In this document: positions 62,401 to 64,000 of the stretch, piece after piece | How positions within the stretch are numbered: the stretch's first letter is position 1 | How the letters are laid out: each line of letters starts with the position of its first letter | Assembly (NCBI RefSeq): GCF_000189635.1 | Contig: NW_002476559.1 | Coordinates: forward strand, 558,001-622,000 | Source: Tetrahymena thermophila SB210 | Taxonomy: Eukaryota > Ciliophora > Oligohymenophorea > Hymenostomatida > Tetrahymenidae | Reading direction: 5' to 3' | DNA: 64,000 nt | Made by a program: the position numbers and the translations under genes | Notes under the pieces: generated by a model | What the model saw: the letters and a program-made list of their open reading frames with translations, nothing else | Told to the model about the DNA's origin: nothing | The model's database searches: none

Positions 62401-63044
62401 GGGATGAAAGATCAGGTTTTTGTGTTTGAGCAAGACTGTTTAAGTTATTTGGTGTACTGCTTTATCTCATTCCTTGGCTTTATGTGGCTCCATTAGAGTT
62501 AGCTTATTGTTTTTATTAGATTTATTAAATTATTTATTAAGATTGTGAAATGGATTTGTATTTGTTGATTATAGATTAAGCTAAATCAGAGTTGTTAGCT
62601 GGAGAGGTAACTTAAACAGGAGCTGCTGAAATTCTTGGTGAGCTCACAGAATTAATATTTGCATTTTAGATCTAGTAGGAAGATACTGTTAAAGGTTAGC
62701 CAATTATACCAGTTTATTGTTAAGGTGAAGCCAGCTAGGTAACTAACTATTATGAGTATCTAATTCCAGACTATTAAATTGGGGCAACACTAGAATTAAC
62801 TACAGTTGTTGTTCCTGTAGCAGGAGCTTACTACGTTATTGTCACATATTAGTATTATGGAATAGCTGCAGTGGTAGTGAAAGTCTAATATTAGACAGTG
62901 CTAGTAGCATTTTTGCTTGAAGGGGTTTAATATGTGTTAGAAAGTTTGGTAGAAGGGGTGCCTAATGAATGATAAAGTAAATGGTAAGGTAAATGAATTA
63001 AAAAATAATGCAAACATACCTATTTGAGGTTAATAAGTGTTCAT
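56425..63044 (-). CDS. Giant coiled-coil protein with Ser/Thr/Gln-rich head, unknown
   Basis: Starts at ATG 63044 in a short first exon (MNTYQPQI), spliced across about 80 nt to GTPSTKLSNTYQTPSSKN; ends at TGA 56425 (LTKSEIQHK). About 1,900 residues in around ten exons. The head (62960-62100) is a low-complexity, Ser/Thr/Pro/Gln/Asn-rich region, with SSPRISAAPVQVTSP and PYSPQYSSPIQ. From about 62090 (SMIPDKVSDKLIDEFQKLTE) nearly the whole remaining length is heptad-type coiled coil rich in Glu, Lys, Gln and Leu. The last 150 residues are Ser-rich and end in TAAMMSVKRDYVSLKELAKS, a possible globular or binding end. Proteins of this shape act as golgins, tethers, or centrosomal or cortical scaffolds; nothing here decides between them. 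Some introns, for example near 60060-60430, are approximate. Confidence 0.75.
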
Positions 63045-64000
63045 TTTTTAGTAGAAAACCTAATTAAATTTGTTTGTTTTGCTTAGCTATTAATTAATTA
63101 ATTAATCTATTTATTTAATTATTAAATTATTGATTTTCTTTTTTTATCTAACACAAAGTAATATTTATTTTACTTTATTTTTTGAATAAATTAGGATTAA
63201 TTTAATAAATATTGAAATTTATTTTTATTATTTAATTAATTTGTTAGTTAGCTACCTATCAATCGTTCTTCTAATTCTTAAGTATTATTTGATAAAAGCT
63301 ATCAATCAATTTTATTTTTTTGCAATATTTTAAATTAACTATTAATACCATTCTAACTAAGCTTAGTAGCACCATCATTCATTCATTATTACTATTCAAA
63401 GATCTATTTAATAACTTAATAAATTAATTTATTCAATTATAACCAATAAAGGTACAGACAGACAGAAGCTGCTTCAAAAATGAATTAAAACTAAATAGTA
63501 ATAAATAGGTTGTCTATGGTCATTTTTTTATGTGAAGTACAATATATACTACTTTAATCTCTTTAAGAACCTCCCATAGCACATTTAAGCCTTGTGTATC
63601 AATTTTATCAAACTAAAAATGACACTAGTTAGTGAGTATTCTAAACTAATTCATGATCTGTTAGAAGCAAACTATAAACATACATACATATTACTCCGTT
63701 AATACTATCCGTATTTTATTGAAATTCAAATAATTTTGCAAAAACACTTTAAAAATAAAAACCAAATTAAATTATTTTGAATAATAAATTAATTAATAGA
63801 TTTGTGATTTTTTTAATTTATTAACAAATAACAATAAAAATGAATTATAATTCTATTCTAAAAATATGTTTAAAAACATAAATATTTCTCTTAATTCAGA
63901 AATATAATACTTCAATTTAGCATATTAGGTAAGTTTTACTACTTTTGATATAACTAAATCTAAACACAAAAGGGAAAAAACTAACTTATCCATTCATTCA
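63045..64000. other. Intergenic edge, with one weak short frame
   Basis: AT-rich upstream DNA of the giant coiled-coil gene, with CAGA and CATA short repeats (63453-63462, 63680-63690). A 53-codon minus-strand frame is listed separately. The window ends without another clear gene. Confidence 0.5.
63520..63681 (-). CDS. Possible short gene or exon, 53 codons, unknown
   Basis: A frame from ATG 63681 to TGA 63520 reads plausible protein (FDKIDTQGLNVLWEVLKEIK) and lies in DNA somewhat less AT-rich than its flanks. It has two in-frame TAA/TAG glutamine codons close to the start. No family is recognised. It could be an exon of a gene extending beyond the window or a chance frame. Confidence 0.25.

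Overview
The window is AT-rich eukaryotic nuclear DNA from a ciliate, most likely Tetrahymena or a close relative. Every gene is read through many in-frame TAA and TAG codons, which only make sense as glutamine, and every gene whose end I could place stops at TGA. Genes are interrupted by GT..AG introns of about 40 to 800 nt. Intergenic DNA is very AT-rich with simple repeats. Under the standard code nearly all genes look shattered, and because only TGA stops translation, long antisense frames also stay open by chance. Exon joins were worked out by eye. Coordinates run from start codon to stop codon and include introns.

Layout: (+) 452-1449 a DGAT2-family acyltransferase; (-) 2240-7451 an ABCC/MRP-type ABC transporter; (+) 9387-14094 VPS50/syndetin, a subunit of the EARP vesicle-tethering complex; (+) 14861-22518 a large WD40-repeat protein with Gln/Asn-rich regions; (-) three paralogous major-facilitator transporters at 23184-24506, 25711-27033 and 30287-31585; (-) 32821-37078 a PGAP1-type GPI inositol-deacylase; (-) 37430-37954 a small Asn/Gln-rich protein; (-) 39459-42700 a coiled-coil cytoskeletal-type protein with an exact 89-residue repeat; (+) 46074-54154 a two-pore cation channel with EF hands and a very long cytoplasmic tail; (-) 55380-55736 a small membrane protein; (-) 56425-63044 a giant coiled-coil protein.

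There is no operon logic, as expected in a ciliate. By theme, several genes belong to endomembrane and transport biology: neutral lipid synthesis, an ABC exporter, EARP tethering, GPI-anchor remodelling, MFS carriers and a probable endolysosomal or contractile-vacuole channel. The others are cytoskeletal or scaffold-like proteins.

I saw no tRNA, rRNA, CRISPR array, transposase, telomeric repeat or chromosome-breakage motif. The most unusual items are the 267-bp coding periodicity of the coiled-coil gene, the channel's long tail and altered second pore filter, the MFS triplication with a separate triplicated non-coding repeat beside it, a 148-bp duplication inside a PGAP1 intron, and a pair of abutting perfect hairpins near 32.36 kb.
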